DNA from: Acidobacteriaceae bacterium
GTDB lineage: Bacteria; Acidobacteriota; Terriglobia; Terriglobales; Acidobacteriaceae
Reading direction: 5' to 3'
Assembly (NCBI GenBank): GCA_003131585.1
Contig: PKVW01000021.1
Span: 55,354 to 119,353, forward strand
Length of the DNA stretch: 64,000 bases
Every line of letters begins with the position of its first letter. Within the stretch, counting starts at the first letter, position 1. Position numbers and translations under genes: made by a program. This document shows positions 38,959 to 48,207 of this stretch, piece after piece. The notes under the pieces are model-generated. The model was not told the origin of the DNA and did not search any database. It saw nothing but the letters and a program-made list of their open reading frames with translations.

Positions 38959-40413
38959 GTGAAATTAATCCAGAATTACGTTGATGGCCGCTTCGTGCCC
39001 GGGAAGCGCGAGTTTGCGGATGTGAATCCCGCGGACGGGACGGTGATCGCGCAGGTCACCGAAGCCGACGACGCGCAAGTGGATGAGGCGGTGCACGCGG
39101 CTCGGCGTGCATTGCGCGGAGAATGGGGGCGGCTCGGAGTCCGCGAACGCGCGGCGCGATTGCACAGGGTCGCGGATGCGATTGAGAAGCGGTTCGAATG
39201 CTTCGTTCAGGCCGAGGTTGGGGACACGGGCAAGCCGGTCTCCCTGGCTTCAAAGCTCGACGTTCCTCGCGCGGCGGCGAATTTCCGTGTCTTTGCCGAC
39301 TTGGTGAAAATGGCTGGGCTGGAATCGTTTCAGACAGAAACTCCGGACGGAACAAATGCTCTGAACTACGCGGTGCGCAAGCCGCTTGGAGTCGTCGGCG
39401 TGATCACGCCGTGGAACCTGCCATTGCTCTTGCTCACCTGGAAAGTCGCGCCGGCGCTGGCTTGCGGGAATGCGGTGGTCGTCAAGCCTTCGGAAGAAAC
39501 TCCGGCTACAACCACGCTGCTCGCGGAGGCGATGCAGGACGCGGGAATTCCGAATGGCGTCTATAACGTGGTGCATGGCTTCGGGCCCGGGTCGGCGGGA
39601 GAGTTTCTGACGAAACATCCTGACGTGGACGCGGTCACATTTACCGGCGAATCAACCACCGGTGCAGCCATCATGAAGTCGGTGGCGCCCACGGTGAAGC
39701 CGGTCTCGTTTGAACTGGGCGGAAAGAATGCGGCGGTCGTATTCGCGGACTGCAACTTTGAAGAAGCAGTGAACGGATTGGCCGAGGCCGTGTTCCTTAA
39801 TACGGGACAAGTCTGTTTATGCACCGAGCGCATTTATGTGGAACGGAAGATTTTCAGCGCGTTTGTGGAGGCTCTGAAACAGAAAGCGGAGAGCCTGCAT
39901 TCGGGCTGGCCGAACGACGCGAAGACTGATCTGGGTCCGCTGATTTCGGCGCAACATCGCGAGAAAGTACTCTCTTACTACCGGCTGGCCCGGGAAGAAG
40001 GGGCGACGGTGGTGACTGGCGGAGGGGTTCCGAAACTTGGCGACAATCGCGACAACGGTTTCTACGTGCAACCAACCATCTATACTGGACTTCCGGAATC
40101 GGCGCGGTGCGTGAAGGAAGAAATCTTTGGACCGGTGTGCCACATCACGCCGTTTGATTCGGAAGAAGAAGCGATCGCCATGGCCAATGACACGAAGTAC
40201 GGACTCGCGGCGTCAATCTGGACCGGCAACCTGAAGCGCGGTCATCGCGTAGCACATCAAATGAATGTGGGTATTACGTGGGTGAATTGCTGGTTCTTGC
40301 GCGATCTGCGAACGCCGTTTGGTGGAGCGGGGATTTCTGGCATTGGCCGCGAAGGCGGGATGCATTCGTTGAATTTCTATTCCGAACTGAACAATGTCTG
40401 CATTCGGCTGTGA
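38959..40413 (+). CDS. 2-aminomuconic 6-semialdehyde dehydrogenase (ALDH family)
   Basis: 484 aa from GTG 38959 (VKLIQNYVDGRFVPG); the track's start runs back into rfbD. Standard ALDH: GVVGVITPWNLPLLLLTWKV, Glu in SFELGGKNAAVVF and catalytic Cys in FLNTGQVCLCTERIYVER, a context typical of 2-aminomuconate and 2-hydroxymuconate semialdehyde dehydrogenases. Position ahead of a 2-aminomuconate deaminase and 3-hydroxyanthranilate dioxygenase fixes the likely substrate: it oxidises the product of ACMS decarboxylase with NAD+. First gene of the tryptophan-degradation operon. Confidence 0.88.
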   Translation: MKLIQNYVDGRFVPGKREFADVNPADGTVIAQVTEADDAQVDEAVHAARRALRGEWGRLGVRERAARLHRVADAIEKRFECFVQAEVGDTGKPVSLASKLDVPRAAANFRVFADLVKMAGLESFQTETPDGTNALNYAVRKPLGVVGVITPWNLPLLLLTWKVAPALACGNAVVVKPSEETPATTTLLAEAMQDAGIPNGVYNVVHGFGPGSAGEFLTKHPDVDAVTFTGESTTGAAIMKSVAPTVKPVSFELGGKNAAVVFADCNFEEAVNGLAEAVFLNTGQVCLCTERIYVERKIFSAFVEALKQKAESLHSGWPNDAKTDLGPLISAQHREKVLSYYRLAREEGATVVTGGGVPKLGDNRDNGFYVQPTIYTGLPESARCVKEEIFGPVCHITPFDSEEEAIAMANDTKYGLAASIWTGNLKRGHRVAHQMNVGITWVNCWFLRDLRTPFGGAGISGIGREGGMHSLNFYSELNNVCIRL

Positions 40414-40464
40414 ATTTTGCGGCTGCACAAATCAGCGCGGCCAGGATAGGTTGACCAGGAGAAG

Positions 40465-40887
40465 ATGGGCGGGATGGAGAGCCAAGTCGTCGAAGGGAAA
40501 GCGGCGCCGCGCGGCAAATATCCGCACATCAAGCGGGCCGGCGACTTTCTGTTTGTATCCGGCACCAGCGCGCGTCGTGCCGACAACACGATTACCGGCG
40601 CCGAAGTCGACCCATTGGGTGCAACACGTCTCGACATCCGCGCGCAAACGCGCGCGGTGATCGAGAATATCCGCGACATCCTGCGGAGCGCAGGAGCGCA
40701 ACTGCAAGATGTGGTCGAAATTTCCACTTATCTGGTGAACATGAATGATTTCGCCGGCTACAACGAAGTGTATGGCGAATTTTTCGGATACGATGGTCCG
40801 GCGAGAACGACGGTGGCCGTGCATCAGTTGCCGCATCCGCACTTGCTGATTGAAATCAGGACCATGGCTTACAAACCGCTGAAATAG
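40465..40887 (+). CDS. 2-aminomuconate deaminase (RidA superfamily)
   Basis: 140 aa. A RidA/YjgF fold with [20 protein letters not shown] and [20 protein letters not shown], ending [13 protein letters not shown]. It matches the 2-aminomuconate deaminases of the 3-hydroxyanthranilate and nitrobenzene pathways rather than housekeeping RidA. It would release ammonia to give 4-oxalocrotonate. HAAO follows 8 bp downstream. Confidence 0.85.
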   Translation: MGGMESQVVEGKAAPRGKYPHIKRAGDFLFVSGTSARRADNTITGAEVDPLGATRLDIRAQTRAVIENIRDILRSAGAQLQDVVEISTYLVNMNDFAGYNEVYGEFFGYDGPARTTVAVHQLPHPHLLIEIRTMAYKPLK

Positions 40888-40895
40888 GAGGCGCG

Positions 40896-41423
40896 ATGGC
40901 GTCCATCAAAAATCTGAAGGCGTTCAACTTTCAGGGCTGGATCGAGGAAAACAAAGAGAAGCTCAAGCCTCCCGTGGGAAACGCGCAGGTGTGGGAAGAC
41001 GGCGAGATGATGGTGACCGTGGTGGGTGGGCCAAACCAGCGGCGCGATTATCATGACGATCCCACGGAGGAATTCTTCTACCAATTGAAGGGCAACATTG
41101 TTCTCCGCATCATGGAGACCCCGGGAAAGCCGCCGCTGGAAATACCGATCAAAGAAGGCGAAATCTTCCTTTTGCCCAAGCACATGCGCCACTCGCCGCA
41201 GCGGCCGGCTGAAACCGTCGGAGTGGTCGTCGAAGTGCCGCGCCCGGAGGGCTCTCTGGATGCCTTTGAATGGTACTGCCCGAGCTGCCACCAGTTGATC
41301 TACCGCGCCGAAGTGAAGCTGAAGAGTATTGTCAAAGATCTGCCGCCTCTGTTCGAACAGTTCTATTCGAACGAGAGCCGGCGCAAATGCAAGCATTGCG
41401 GCACGATTCATCCGGGCAAATGA
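40896..41423 (+). CDS. 3-hydroxyanthranilate 3,4-dioxygenase
   Basis: 175 aa. Cupin dioxygenase with the ferrous-iron ligands in RRDYHDDPTEEFFYQLKG (His, Glu) and KHMRHSPQRP (His). The bacterial-type C-terminal rubredoxin-like iron site is complete: CPSCHQ and CKHCGTIHPG. It opens the ring of 3-hydroxyanthranilate to 2-amino-3-carboxymuconate semialdehyde (ACMS), the substrate of the N-terminal half of the next protein, encoded 3 bp downstream. Confidence 0.93.
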   Translation: MASIKNLKAFNFQGWIEENKEKLKPPVGNAQVWEDGEMMVTVVGGPNQRRDYHDDPTEEFFYQLKGNIVLRIMETPGKPPLEIPIKEGEIFLLPKHMRHSPQRPAETVGVVVEVPRPEGSLDAFEWYCPSCHQLIYRAEVKLKSIVKDLPPLFEQFYSNESRRKCKHCGTIHPGK

Positions 41424-41426
41424 AGC

Positions 41427-43298
41427 ATGCAAGTCATCGACATCCATAACCATTTTTTTCCCAGCTCATGGCCCGATCTGGCGGCGCGCTACGGCACGCC
41501 GAACTGGCCCTGGATCAAACATACCGAGCCGGGGAAGGCGGACATAATGGTGGGGGACCGCTTCTTCCGGCATATTTATTCGGCGTGTTGGGAGCCGGAG
41601 GTTCGACTCCAGGAAATGGATCGTGACGGCGTTGACGTGCAGGTCATCTCTGCCACGCCGGTGTTGTTCGCCTATGAGCGTCCGGTGGAACACGCGCTGG
41701 ATTGTGCGCAAATGTTCAACGATGCAGCGCTTCAGCTTTGTAGCCGGGGAAAAGGCAGGTTGAAATCGCTTTGCCAGGTGCCGCTACAGGATGTTGACGC
41801 GGCTTGCAAGGAAGTTAGCCGGTGCATGCGGTCAGGACATCTGGGCGTACAAATTGGCAACCATGTTGGAAGCAAGAATTTGGACGATCCCGGCGTTGTG
41901 ACTTTTCTACACCACTGCGCGGATGAAGGCGCGGCCGTGCTCGTCCATCCCTGGGAGATGTTGGGACAGGACCGGATGCCGAAATACATGATGCCGTGGA
42001 CGGTCGGCATGCCGGCGGAGACGCACCTGTCGGTGGTAGCGCTGATCTTGAGTGGAGCGTTCGATCGGCTGCCGAGTGCGCTCCGCATCTGTTTCGCGCA
42101 TGGCGGCGGGAGTTTCGCGTTTTTACTCGGGCGGCTGGAAAATGCCTGGCATCACCATCCAGTCGCGCGTGGAGACTGTCAACACCCACCCAGCCACTAT
42201 CTCAACCGCTTCTATGCCGACTCCGCGGTGTTCGACCAACGCTCGCTGCAATTCCTGGTGGGAACGATGGGAGCGGATCAGGTGATGCTCGGTTCGGACT
42301 ATCCTTTTCCGCTCGGCGAAGAACGCGTAGGCTCCCTCATCCGCCAAAGCAATTTGCCACAGCATACCAAGACTAAGCTTCTGAGCGGGAATGCAATGCG
42401 GTTCCTGGAACTTACAGCCGAGTCGCATGAGGCCCGGGACAAGAGGTTTGCCGCGGATGTCGGTTCATCCCCGCCCGCGCCCGAGCCTGGGCAGCTCACT
42501 TACAGCTCGTATTTGAAGATTCCGGAACTGTTGGAGTTGCAGCAGCCGCAATCTTCACCACCGCACCATGATGAGTTGCTATTCATCCTTGTGCATCAGA
42601 CCTACGAACTGTGGTTCAAGGAACTGCTGCACGATCTCGATGCCGTGGTCGCGAATTTGCGAAGGGCCGGCGCCGCTCGGCAAGCGCGTGACGAAGTCTA
42701 TGAAGCGGCACGCCTGCTGCGCCGCTGCACTGAGATCACGCGGGTATTGGTCGAGCAGTTCACGATTCTGGAAACGATGCTGCCCACGCATTTTCTCGCG
42801 TTTCGCGGCCTGCTGGAGCCTGCCAGCGGATTTCAATCCGAGCAGTTTCGAGAGATTGAATTTCTATGCGGCCTGAAGGACGAGAAAATGCTTCGCTATC
42901 ACCGGCCTACACCGGAGGCTTACGCGAATCTGAAACGCCGACTGGAAGAACCCTCGCTGCACGACGTATTCTTCGGAGCTTTGCAGGCGATGGGCAAACT
43001 ACCGCCGGCCAGCGAGGAGTCGACCGACAGGGAGCGATTCGAAGCCCGCGCCCGCGCGGTCCACGCGCTCTACAAGGATGAGCATCATCATCGCGACTGG
43101 ATTGATGTATGCGAGCGGCTGACGGAGTTTGACGAACTGGTGGTGAGCTGGCGGTTGCGCCACATTCAACTGGTCGAGCGCATCATCGGCATACGCATGG
43201 GCACTGGGGGAAGCACGGGAGCGTCCTACCTGAAGCTCACGCTCGACAAGAAGTTCTTTCCCGAATTGTGGGAGGCAAGGACGTTATTGACCGAATGA
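41427..43298 (+). CDS. ACMS decarboxylase - tryptophan 2,3-dioxygenase fusion
   Basis: 623 aa in one frame. Residues 1 to about 333 are a complete ACMSD of the amidohydrolase fold: DIHNHFF (His7, His9), VLVHPWEMLG (His174) and MLGSDYPFPLG (Asp291). About 25 residues of linker (RDKRFAADVGSSPPAPEPG) lead to a complete tryptophan 2,3-dioxygenase (about 358-623): SYLKIPELLELQ, HQTYELWFKE (His390, distal), FRGLLEPASGFQSEQFREIE, WRLRHIQLVERIIG (His579, haem ligand) and GTGGSTGASYLKL. It joins the first pathway step (tryptophan to N-formylkynurenine) with the later ACMS decarboxylation. Every catalytic residue I can check is present. Confidence 0.92.
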   Translation: MQVIDIHNHFFPSSWPDLAARYGTPNWPWIKHTEPGKADIMVGDRFFRHIYSACWEPEVRLQEMDRDGVDVQVISATPVLFAYERPVEHALDCAQMFNDAALQLCSRGKGRLKSLCQVPLQDVDAACKEVSRCMRSGHLGVQIGNHVGSKNLDDPGVVTFLHHCADEGAAVLVHPWEMLGQDRMPKYMMPWTVGMPAETHLSVVALILSGAFDRLPSALRICFAHGGGSFAFLLGRLENAWHHHPVARGDCQHPPSHYLNRFYADSAVFDQRSLQFLVGTMGADQVMLGSDYPFPLGEERVGSLIRQSNLPQHTKTKLLSGNAMRFLELTAESHEARDKRFAADVGSSPPAPEPGQLTYSSYLKIPELLELQQPQSSPPHHDELLFILVHQTYELWFKELLHDLDAVVANLRRAGAARQARDEVYEAARLLRRCTEITRVLVEQFTILETMLPTHFLAFRGLLEPASGFQSEQFREIEFLCGLKDEKMLRYHRPTPEAYANLKRRLEEPSLHDVFFGALQAMGKLPPASEESTDRERFEARARAVHALYKDEHHHRDWIDVCERLTEFDELVVSWRLRHIQLVERIIGIRMGTGGSTGASYLKLTLDKKFFPELWEARTLLTE

Positions 43299-43352
43299 GG
43301 TGTTTTCGTCTTCCGCCGTGTTTGTCGAACGTCTTGCTTAGTCGAATCTGGC

Positions 43353-44720
43353 ATGAAACCCACACTTGAAAAAATCACACTGATCGGCGCCGGACTCAAC
43401 GGTCCCCTTCTGGCGATTCTTCTAATGCAGAGGGGATTCGCGGTTGAGATCTATGAGCGGCGCCCGGACATGCGGCAAGTGCGCATGAGCGCGGGACGGT
43501 CCATCAATCTCGCACTCTCAACCCGCGGTATTCACGGGTTAAAGCAGGCCGGCCTGTGGGAGCGGATGCAGAGCATCATCATCCCGATGAAGGGCCGGAT
43601 GATGCATTCGATTGCTGGAGAACTTACCTTCCAACCCTATGGAAAGAATGAAGCGGAGGTCATCAACTCGATTTCCAGGTCGGAGCTGAACATCGCGCTC
43701 ATAAACGCGGCGGAGGAACACGGTGCCACCATTCATTTCCATCAGCGCTGCACGGAATACGACCTGAGGACCGGCTCGATACGAGTGCGCAACGAGGAGA
43801 CGGGCGAAGAGACCACCCGGGAGGCTGGGGTTGTGATCGGCTGCGATGGTTCAGCGTCGTCGATTCGGGCGCAGATGCTCAAGCTGAACCGTTTCAACTT
43901 TTCACAACAGTATCTCGATTACGGCTACAAAGAGCTGACGATTCCGGCCGGTTCCCAAGCAGAGCATCTGCTGGAGACTCACGCCCTGCACATCTGGCCG
44001 CGGGGCAACCACATGCTGATTGCATTGCCGAACATCGATGGCACGTTCGCCTGCATTCTGTTTCTGCCGTTTGAGGGCGCAGACGGTTTTGCCAGCCTGA
44101 CCACGCAGGCACGGGTGATTCGGTTTTTTGAATCTCGCTTCCCGGACACGGTTCCGCTGATGCCGCAGTTGGCCGAGAACTACTTCACAAATCCGACCGG
44201 CGCGATGGTTACCATCAAGTGCTCCCCGTGGCATGTGGAAGGAAGAGCTCTACTTCTCGGGGATGCGGTTCATGCCATCGTTCCCTTCTTCGGCCAGGGA
44301 TTGAATTGCGGATTCGAAGACTGTACCTGTCTGTTGGAGTTGCTCGACCGGCACGGTCCAGACTGGAAGCGCGTGTTCGCCGAGTTCGAGATTGAGCGCA
44401 AGGTCAACACTGACGCGATCGCGGACATGGCCATTGAGAATTTTACGGAGATGAGAGATCGGGTTGCGGACTCACGCTTCCTGTTTCGAAAGAAAGTGGA
44501 ATTGGCGCTGGAAGCAAAGTATCCCCAAATCTTTGTGCCGAAATATGCCATGGTGACCTTTCATCGCATTCCATACTCGGTCGCACTGACTCGCGGCGCC
44601 GTGCAGGACCGAATGCTGGCTGAACTCTGCGAGCCTATCAATCGCGTGGAGGATCTCGACTGGGAAAAGGCAGACCGGTTGATTCGCCGCGATCTCACTC
44701 CCTTGGAGCTCCGGCCGTGA
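43353..44720 (+). CDS. kmo: Kynurenine 3-monooxygenase
   Basis: 455 aa. FAD-dependent aromatic hydroxylase: FAD loop LIGAGLNGPLLAILLMQRG, MSAGRSINLALSTRGIHGLK, VVIGCDGSASSIRAQ and the GD motif LLLGDAVHAIVPFFGQGLNC with GFEDC. A C-terminal hydrophobic/basic segment (VTFHRIPYSVALTRGAVQDR) fits the family. It hydroxylates kynurenine to 3-hydroxykynurenine with NADPH and O2. The stop overlaps the kynU start. Confidence 0.94.
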   Translation: MKPTLEKITLIGAGLNGPLLAILLMQRGFAVEIYERRPDMRQVRMSAGRSINLALSTRGIHGLKQAGLWERMQSIIIPMKGRMMHSIAGELTFQPYGKNEAEVINSISRSELNIALINAAEEHGATIHFHQRCTEYDLRTGSIRVRNEETGEETTREAGVVIGCDGSASSIRAQMLKLNRFNFSQQYLDYGYKELTIPAGSQAEHLLETHALHIWPRGNHMLIALPNIDGTFACILFLPFEGADGFASLTTQARVIRFFESRFPDTVPLMPQLAENYFTNPTGAMVTIKCSPWHVEGRALLLGDAVHAIVPFFGQGLNCGFEDCTCLLELLDRHGPDWKRVFAEFEIERKVNTDAIADMAIENFTEMRDRVADSRFLFRKKVELALEAKYPQIFVPKYAMVTFHRIPYSVALTRGAVQDRMLAELCEPINRVEDLDWEKADRLIRRDLTPLELRP

Positions 44721-46000
44721 CCGGCTTCGAATTCCAACCAGAGTTCCAACCAGGCGAGGATTTTGCGATTGCGATGGATGAACTCGATCCCCTGAAGGAA
44801 TTCCGCGAGCGCTTCTTGTTTCCCAAGATAGAGGGCGGTGATTGCGTTTACCTGTGTGGGCACTCGCTCGGGCTGCAGCCTAAAACCGCGGCAGCATATG
44901 TTGAGCAAGAATTGAAAGACTGGGCTCAACTTGGCGTGGAGGGCCACTTCCGGGCGAAGAACCCGTGGATGCCCTACCACAGGTTGCTTGCAGAACAGAC
45001 CGCAGAATTAGTGGGAGCGAAGCCCCTCGAAGTGGTGGTGATGAATTCGCTCACGGTGAACCTTCATCTAATGATGGTTTCGTTTTACCTTCCGACGGCG
45101 GGGAGGCACAAGGTTGTTGTGGAGCGCGGAGCTTTTCCCTCCGATCAGTACGCCGTGGAGTCGCAGATTCGTTTCCACGGTTTTGATCCCGCGACTTCGC
45201 TGATCGAGTTGACTCCGCTGCCCGGTGAGTCCTGCCTTCGCGATGAAGACATTGAGTCAGTGATCGAGCGCGCGGGGAATGACACCGCACTGATCCTGCT
45301 GGGAGGACTGAATTACGCGACCGGTCAAGCGTTTGACATGGCACGCATCACGCGATCGGGCCACGCGAGGGGCTGCGTGGTTGGTTTCGACCTGGCACAC
45401 GCAGCCGGCAATTTGCATTTGAAGCTTCATGAGTGGGGCCCGGACTTTGCCGTGTGGTGCAGCTACAAATATCTGAATGGCGGTCCGGGATGTGTTGCGG
45501 GATGTTTTGTTCATGAGCGGCACGCGCGCTCCTGGGATCTGCCTCGCCTCGCCGGTTGGTGGGGCCACGACGAAAAGTCACGGTTCGAGATGGGACCGAA
45601 GTTTCAACCGATGTCCGGCGCCGACGGCTGGCAGTTGAGTAATCCTTCAATTCTGAGCCTGGCTGCTCTGCGCGCTTCGATGGATATCTTCCACGAAGCG
45701 AGCATGGAGCGTTTGCGGGCTAAGAGCGTATCGTTGACCAGTTATCTGGAGTTCCTGCTAAGTCGGAAGGCATCTCCCAAGTTCTCAATCATCACGCCGC
45801 GTGAAAAAGAGCGGCGCGGCGCGCAGCTCTCTATCCGCGTTCCTCGGAACGGTCGGGCATTGTGTGAACATCTGACCCAGGAAGGCATACTGGGCGACTG
45901 GCGGGAGCCGGATACTTTCCGAGTTGCGCCCGTGCCCCTGTACAACTCCTATCGCGATGTTTTCCGGTTTGTTCGGCGATTCGCGGCCGTGCTCGACTAA
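44717..46000 (+). CDS. kynU: Kynureninase
   Basis: 427 aa, GTG start overlapping kmo (GTGA). PLP enzyme of fold type I: YLCGHSLGLQPKTA, GVEGHFRAKNPWMPYH, FDLAHAAGNLHLKLHEWG and the Schiff-base Lys in WCSYKYLNGGPGCVAGCF. It cleaves 3-hydroxykynurenine to 3-hydroxyanthranilate and alanine. The N-terminus contains FEFQPEFQPGED, produced by a 12-bp tandem duplication (44729-44752). Last gene of the operon. Confidence 0.94.
   Translation: MTGFEFQPEFQPGEDFAIAMDELDPLKEFRERFLFPKIEGGDCVYLCGHSLGLQPKTAAAYVEQELKDWAQLGVEGHFRAKNPWMPYHRLLAEQTAELVGAKPLEVVVMNSLTVNLHLMMVSFYLPTAGRHKVVVERGAFPSDQYAVESQIRFHGFDPATSLIELTPLPGESCLRDEDIESVIERAGNDTALILLGGLNYATGQAFDMARITRSGHARGCVVGFDLAHAAGNLHLKLHEWGPDFAVWCSYKYLNGGPGCVAGCFVHERHARSWDLPRLAGWWGHDEKSRFEMGPKFQPMSGADGWQLSNPSILSLAALRASMDIFHEASMERLRAKSVSLTSYLEFLLSRKASPKFSIITPREKERRGAQLSIRVPRNGRALCEHLTQEGILGDWREPDTFRVAPVPLYNSYRDVFRFVRRFAAVLD
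44729..44752. repeat. 12-bp in-frame tandem duplication at the kynU N-terminus
   Basis: GAATTCCAACCA followed by GAGTTCCAACCA, giving EFQP-EFQP directly after the start region. Confidence 0.7.
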
Positions 46001-46081
46001 CAGTCAGGGAGCACGTTCAGGCCACTTGTGCGATTACTTCCGTAATGCCGTGCCCTCCTGGCACGAACATACACTCTTAGA

Positions 46082-47917
46082 GTGGGCTTAAGTTCTGTGC
46101 GACAACCCAGCAGGTGGATGGGAATCGTGTGTGCAGTGATATGCGTGCATGTTTTCGTGTCTCTGCTGGTCCCACGCGGTGCTGGACTCACCGCTTTCGG
46201 CGACCTGACGCAGGCTGCTCTGCTTTTGTGCGGAACGCTGTCCATTCTCTCGAACATTAAAACCAGCGACAAGAAAGCCCAGCTCTTCTGGGCCCTCATG
46301 GCGTTCGGCTGCGGAATGTGGCTCTGCGCGCAGGTTCTGTGGACTTATTTCGAGGTCTTTCTGCGCCAGGAGACGCCGAACCCCTTTGTCGGAGACGTGG
46401 TTCTGTTCCTGCACGTCGTTCCCATGATGGCGGCCCTGGCGGTGCAGCCGCACATTCAACGGAAGGACCGTTCCCTGCGGCTCGTATCTCTCGATTTCTT
46501 CCTGCTGCTGACGTGGTGGCTTTACCTGTATTTATTTATTGTGATCCCATGGCAGTACGTTTCCCCGAACGAAACTGTGTATGGACGCAGCTTCGACCTG
46601 CTCTATGCCGGTGAGCAGATCGTCTTGATTCTTGGGGTGGGGCTGGTTTGGAAGCGCAGCAGTGGGCCTTGGCGGACAGTCTATGGGCACCTTTTCAAAG
46701 CGGCAGTCCTCTACAGTGTGGGCTCCATTCTCGCCAGCGTGGCCATCGATTATCATCAGTACTATACGGGCAGTCTTTACGATGTTCTGTTGGTGGCGGC
46801 TATGGCGTGGTTCGCGAGCGTGGGGTTTGTAGCGCGGGGAACTCTGCCAGAACAGCCCGCCGACCAGGCGTCCAGCCACGACCACAGCATGTGGACCGCG
46901 CGCCTGGCAATGATGGCTGTATTCTCCACGCCGCTCATGGTGGCGTGGGCGGAGTTTGGCGGAACAGCCCCGCCGCGCGTGCGCGCGTACCGGCTATTGT
47001 TGACCGCAGCGGCGATGATCTTCATGGGCACGCTGGTGTTCTTAAAGCAGCATTGGATGGACCGCGAACTGCTTCACCTGCTGCGTTTGTCGCGCCAAAA
47101 TCTCGATGAGATGTGCAAACTAAAAGACGAATTGGAGAGCAAGGAACAGTCTCTGCGGTGGCACAGCCTGGAACTGCAGCGCAAGAATCTTGAACTTCAG
47201 GAAATCTCCTTCACCGATTCTCTGACTGGCTTGTGGAATCGGCGCTATCTCGAAGAGATCCTTACGGCCGAAGCCGGACAAGTCTTGCGAAACTATGAGC
47301 GGGCCCGCGGCAGCGGCATTCGCAAGATGGACCATCGCGATCTGGTCTTCATCATAGTGGATATGGACTTCTTCAAGCAAGTGAACGATCTTCATGGTCA
47401 TCCCGCGGGTGATCGCCTGTTGCAGCGAGTGGCCGAGCGTCTGACCAGTGTTGTGCGGAAGTCTGATGTCCTGGTTCGGTGGGGAGGGGAAGAATTCCTG
47501 ATTATGTCCCGTTCCGCGGACCCGTCCGGAACGCCTGCTTTCTGCGAACGAATTTTGGACATCATGGCATCGGAAGCGTTCGATCTCGGACACGGCGTTC
47601 GGGTGCGGAAGACTTGTTCCGTGGGATGGGCTCCCTTCCCTTGGAGTCGCGGCGCATACGAGGCCATTTGCGCGGAAGAGACCATCGAACTCGCGGACAC
47701 CGCGCTCTACCGGGCAAAGGCTGGAGGACGAAATCAGGGCATAGGAATTCTGCCTGGCGATGGCGCCGTTGCGGCTCCCCATGCCATTACGCTGGAAGCC
47801 CTGCAAGGCGACGACGGTGTTCTGACGCATACTGTGAGGGTCCAGAATTCCGGCGTCGGCGGCAGCAGCCACCCTGTTGCTGAAGACATGATATCGAGCG
47901 AACAACGCGAAGTCTAA
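46082..47917 (+). CDS. Membrane diguanylate cyclase (GGDEF protein)
   Basis: 611 aa from GTG 46082; ATG 46118 is an alternative. The N-terminal half has about eight to ten membrane helices, not a recognised MASE. A coiled-coil linker (LKDELESKEQSLRWHSLELQ) leads to the GGDEF domain from SFTDSLTGLWNRRYLEE, with DMDFFKQVNDLHGHPAGD and the active loop RWGGEEFLIM. No EAL domain. It would make c-di-GMP from two GTP; the PilZ-TonB protein in this window is a possible reader. It lies 81 bp after kynU on the same strand. Confidence 0.9.
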   Translation: MGLSSVRQPSRWMGIVCAVICVHVFVSLLVPRGAGLTAFGDLTQAALLLCGTLSILSNIKTSDKKAQLFWALMAFGCGMWLCAQVLWTYFEVFLRQETPNPFVGDVVLFLHVVPMMAALAVQPHIQRKDRSLRLVSLDFFLLLTWWLYLYLFIVIPWQYVSPNETVYGRSFDLLYAGEQIVLILGVGLVWKRSSGPWRTVYGHLFKAAVLYSVGSILASVAIDYHQYYTGSLYDVLLVAAMAWFASVGFVARGTLPEQPADQASSHDHSMWTARLAMMAVFSTPLMVAWAEFGGTAPPRVRAYRLLLTAAAMIFMGTLVFLKQHWMDRELLHLLRLSRQNLDEMCKLKDELESKEQSLRWHSLELQRKNLELQEISFTDSLTGLWNRRYLEEILTAEAGQVLRNYERARGSGIRKMDHRDLVFIIVDMDFFKQVNDLHGHPAGDRLLQRVAERLTSVVRKSDVLVRWGGEEFLIMSRSADPSGTPAFCERILDIMASEAFDLGHGVRVRKTCSVGWAPFPWSRGAYEAICAEETIELADTALYRAKAGGRNQGIGILPGDGAVAAPHAITLEALQGDDGVLTHTVRVQNSGVGGSSHPVAEDMISSEQREV

Positions 47918-48207
47918 TTCCTCTCCAAGAGTTGCACTTTCTCCGAAAGCGGCGGTTGCCGTCGATCCCGGTGAGATCGAAACGGTGAAGCTACGATTCA
48001 CAGCCCAGCAGCGGAAAACACGCGGAGACTCCTGCCTTGAGCCGCGAGTCGCTTATTCAGCGTGTTCGAAGCCCCTTGACCTTCCGATGCTGCGTTGAAT
48101 ACATTGAGAAGCCGCCCTGCCGGGATGCAAGGTTGGCACTAAAGTGAAGCAGGCCGCGCCAAGTCAAGAATAGAATTCTGTGGGGCACATTCTGTGAGGT
48201 ACATCCG

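Noticed and set aside
46040-46082. Hairpins CGTGCC/GGCACG and CACTC/GAGTG after kynU as terminators
   Set aside because: Stems are short and no T-run follows; support is too weak to call.
47120-48001. 293-aa minus-strand ORF
   Set aside because: Antisense to the GGDEF domain; no domain or ribosome-site support.
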